Of a DNA stretch of 6,484 nt, positions 5,584 to 6,484 are shown in pieces; within the stretch, counting starts at the first letter, position 1; each line of letters begins with the position of its first letter. The notes under the pieces are model-generated. The model searched no databases. It saw only the letters and a list, made by a program, of their open reading frames with translations, and was not told where the DNA came from. Where the stretch lies: NCBI GenBank assembly GCA_947303825.1, contig CAMYZK010000150.1:1-6484 (forward strand), given 5' to 3'. This DNA comes from an uncultured Prevotella sp. (GTDB lineage Bacteria > Bacteroidota > Bacteroidia > Bacteroidales > Bacteroidaceae). Made by a program: the position numbers and the translations under genes.

Positions 5584-6484
5584 ATGAAAGACTATGGACT
5601 GGAATATCGGAAGTTTGTAGTTGGCGGCGTTGCCTTTGTCATCGTCGTCATATACATCCTGCGGCTGCTCAGCCTTCAGCTTATGAGCGACGACTACAAA
5701 CAGAACGCCGACACCAACGCCTTCCTGAAGAAGATAGAATATCCGTCACGCGGTCTCATCTCCGACCGCAAAGGCGAGCTGCTGGTATACAACCTGCCCA
5801 GCTACGACATCATGGTGGTGGAGAACGAGGCCCGGGGACACTTCGACACCCTGGAGTTCTGCAACACGCTGGGCATCACCCGCGACGACTTCCTTGAATA
5901 TGTAAAGAACATGCGCAACAAGCGCAAGAACCCCGGCTACTCGCCTTACTCACAACAGCTCTTCATAGGCCAGCTCTCCGACCAGGAGTTCAGCATCTTC
6001 CAGGAAAAAGCCTACCGCTTCCCCGGCTTCTACGTGCAGCGGCGCAGCATACGCCAGTACGAGTACCCCTACGCTGCCCATGTGCTGGGCGACGTGGCCG
6101 AGGTGAGCGAGGCCGACATCGAGGCCGACGACTACTACCAGCCGGGCGACTACATAGGCAAGCTGGGCATAGAGCGGTTCTACGAGAAGCAGCTGCGCGG
6201 CGAGAAAGGCATACAGGTGCTGCTGCGCGATGCCCACGGACGCATACAGGGCAGCTACCAGAACGGTGCCCTCGACACGCGTCCCGTGCCAGGCAAGAAG
6301 CTCACGCTCTCACTCGACCTCGAGCTACAGGCTCTGGGCGAACGGCTCATGGAAGGCAAGATAGGCTCTATCGTTGCCATCGAGCCCAAGACCGGCGAAG
6401 TGCTCTGCATGGTCAGCTCGCCTTCCTACGACCCGCGACTGATGACAGGGCGACAGCGCTCTAAGAGCCACCGTGAGCTGAGAC
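5584..6484 (+). CDS. mrdA: Penicillin-binding protein 2 (partial, 5' part)
   Basis: PBP2 is the class B transpeptidase that cross-links peptidoglycan during cell elongation, anchored in the inner membrane and acting in the periplasm with RodA. The frame is open from the ATG at 5584 to the window edge (300 codons plus one base; the whole protein is usually 600 or more). One N-terminal transmembrane helix spans about residues 11-31. The dimerisation/pedestal domain follows: YPSRGLISDRKGELL (from 53), YPYAAHVLGDVAEV, and GDYIGKLGIERFYEKQLRG. Then comes PGKKLTLSLDLELQAL, which opens the transpeptidase domain, and GSIVAIEPKTGEVLCMVSSP. The catalytic SxxK serine lies beyond the window. The start is 13 bases after the mreD stop. 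Cell-division PBP3 (FtsI) is excluded by the mre context and the GxxGxExxYExxLRG motif. Confidence 0.94.
   Translation, partial: MKDYGLEYRKFVVGGVAFVIVVIYILRLLSLQLMSDDYKQNADTNAFLKKIEYPSRGLISDRKGELLVYNLPSYDIMVVENEARGHFDTLEFCNTLGITRDDFLEYVKNMRNKRKNPGYSPYSQQLFIGQLSDQEFSIFQEKAYRFPGFYVQRRSIRQYEYPYAAHVLGDVAEVSEADIEADDYYQPGDYIGKLGIERFYEKQLRGEKGIQVLLRDAHGRIQGSYQNGALDTRPVPGKKLTLSLDLELQALGERLMEGKIGSIVAIEPKTGEVLCMVSSPSYDPRLMTGRQRSKSHRELR

Noticed and set aside
5576..5587. ATG with a three-codon ORF overlapping the mrdA start
   Set aside because: It is too short to interpret and expected by chance; the ATG at 5584 begins a full PBP2 N-terminus.

Overview
The window looks like chromosomal core DNA from a Bacteroidota bacterium, most likely Bacteroidales and Prevotella-like. 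The reasons are the two promoters with the Bacteroidota -7 element TAnnTTTG, the near absence of Shine-Dalgarno sequences before the genes, AT-rich spacers between moderately GC-rich genes, and the gene order purH-mreB-mreC-mreD-mrdA, which I recall from this group. The genus is an inference. All genes are on the + strand and I see no mobile element, RNA gene or CRISPR array.

Left part (1-2423): a short non-coding leader with two dyad symmetries and a good promoter (168-198) is followed by sufC and sufD, which overlap by one base. They encode the ATPase and a scaffold partner of the SufBCD iron-sulfur cluster assembly complex. sufB, which often precedes sufC, is not at the left edge. SufD carries two low-complexity, repeat-like in-frame insertions (about residues 102-119 and 135-159) that share a related 14-base motif and look like intergenic repeat DNA taken into the coding frame.

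Middle (2424-3181): a 127-base spacer holds a bulged palindrome next to an 11-A run and a TAnnTTTG promoter. It precedes a 197-codon gene encoding only the IMP cyclohydrolase half of PurH. The usual AICAR formyltransferase half is absent, and the gene ends at the domain boundary. A 37-base spacer made mostly of degenerate 7-8 base repeats follows.

Right part (3182-6484): mreB, mreC, mreD and the 5' 300 codons of mrdA (PBP2) are packed with gaps of 1, 9 and 13 bases. This is the rod-shape/elongasome cluster. MreB filaments, the MreC/MreD membrane partners and the PBP2 transpeptidase direct lateral-wall peptidoglycan synthesis. With no clear promoter between purH and mreB, the cell-shape genes may be co-transcribed with the purine gene.

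I found no wholly new multi-gene system. The points most worth a second look are the single-domain PurH, the repeat-derived insertions in SufD, and sufCD having its own promoter without sufB.
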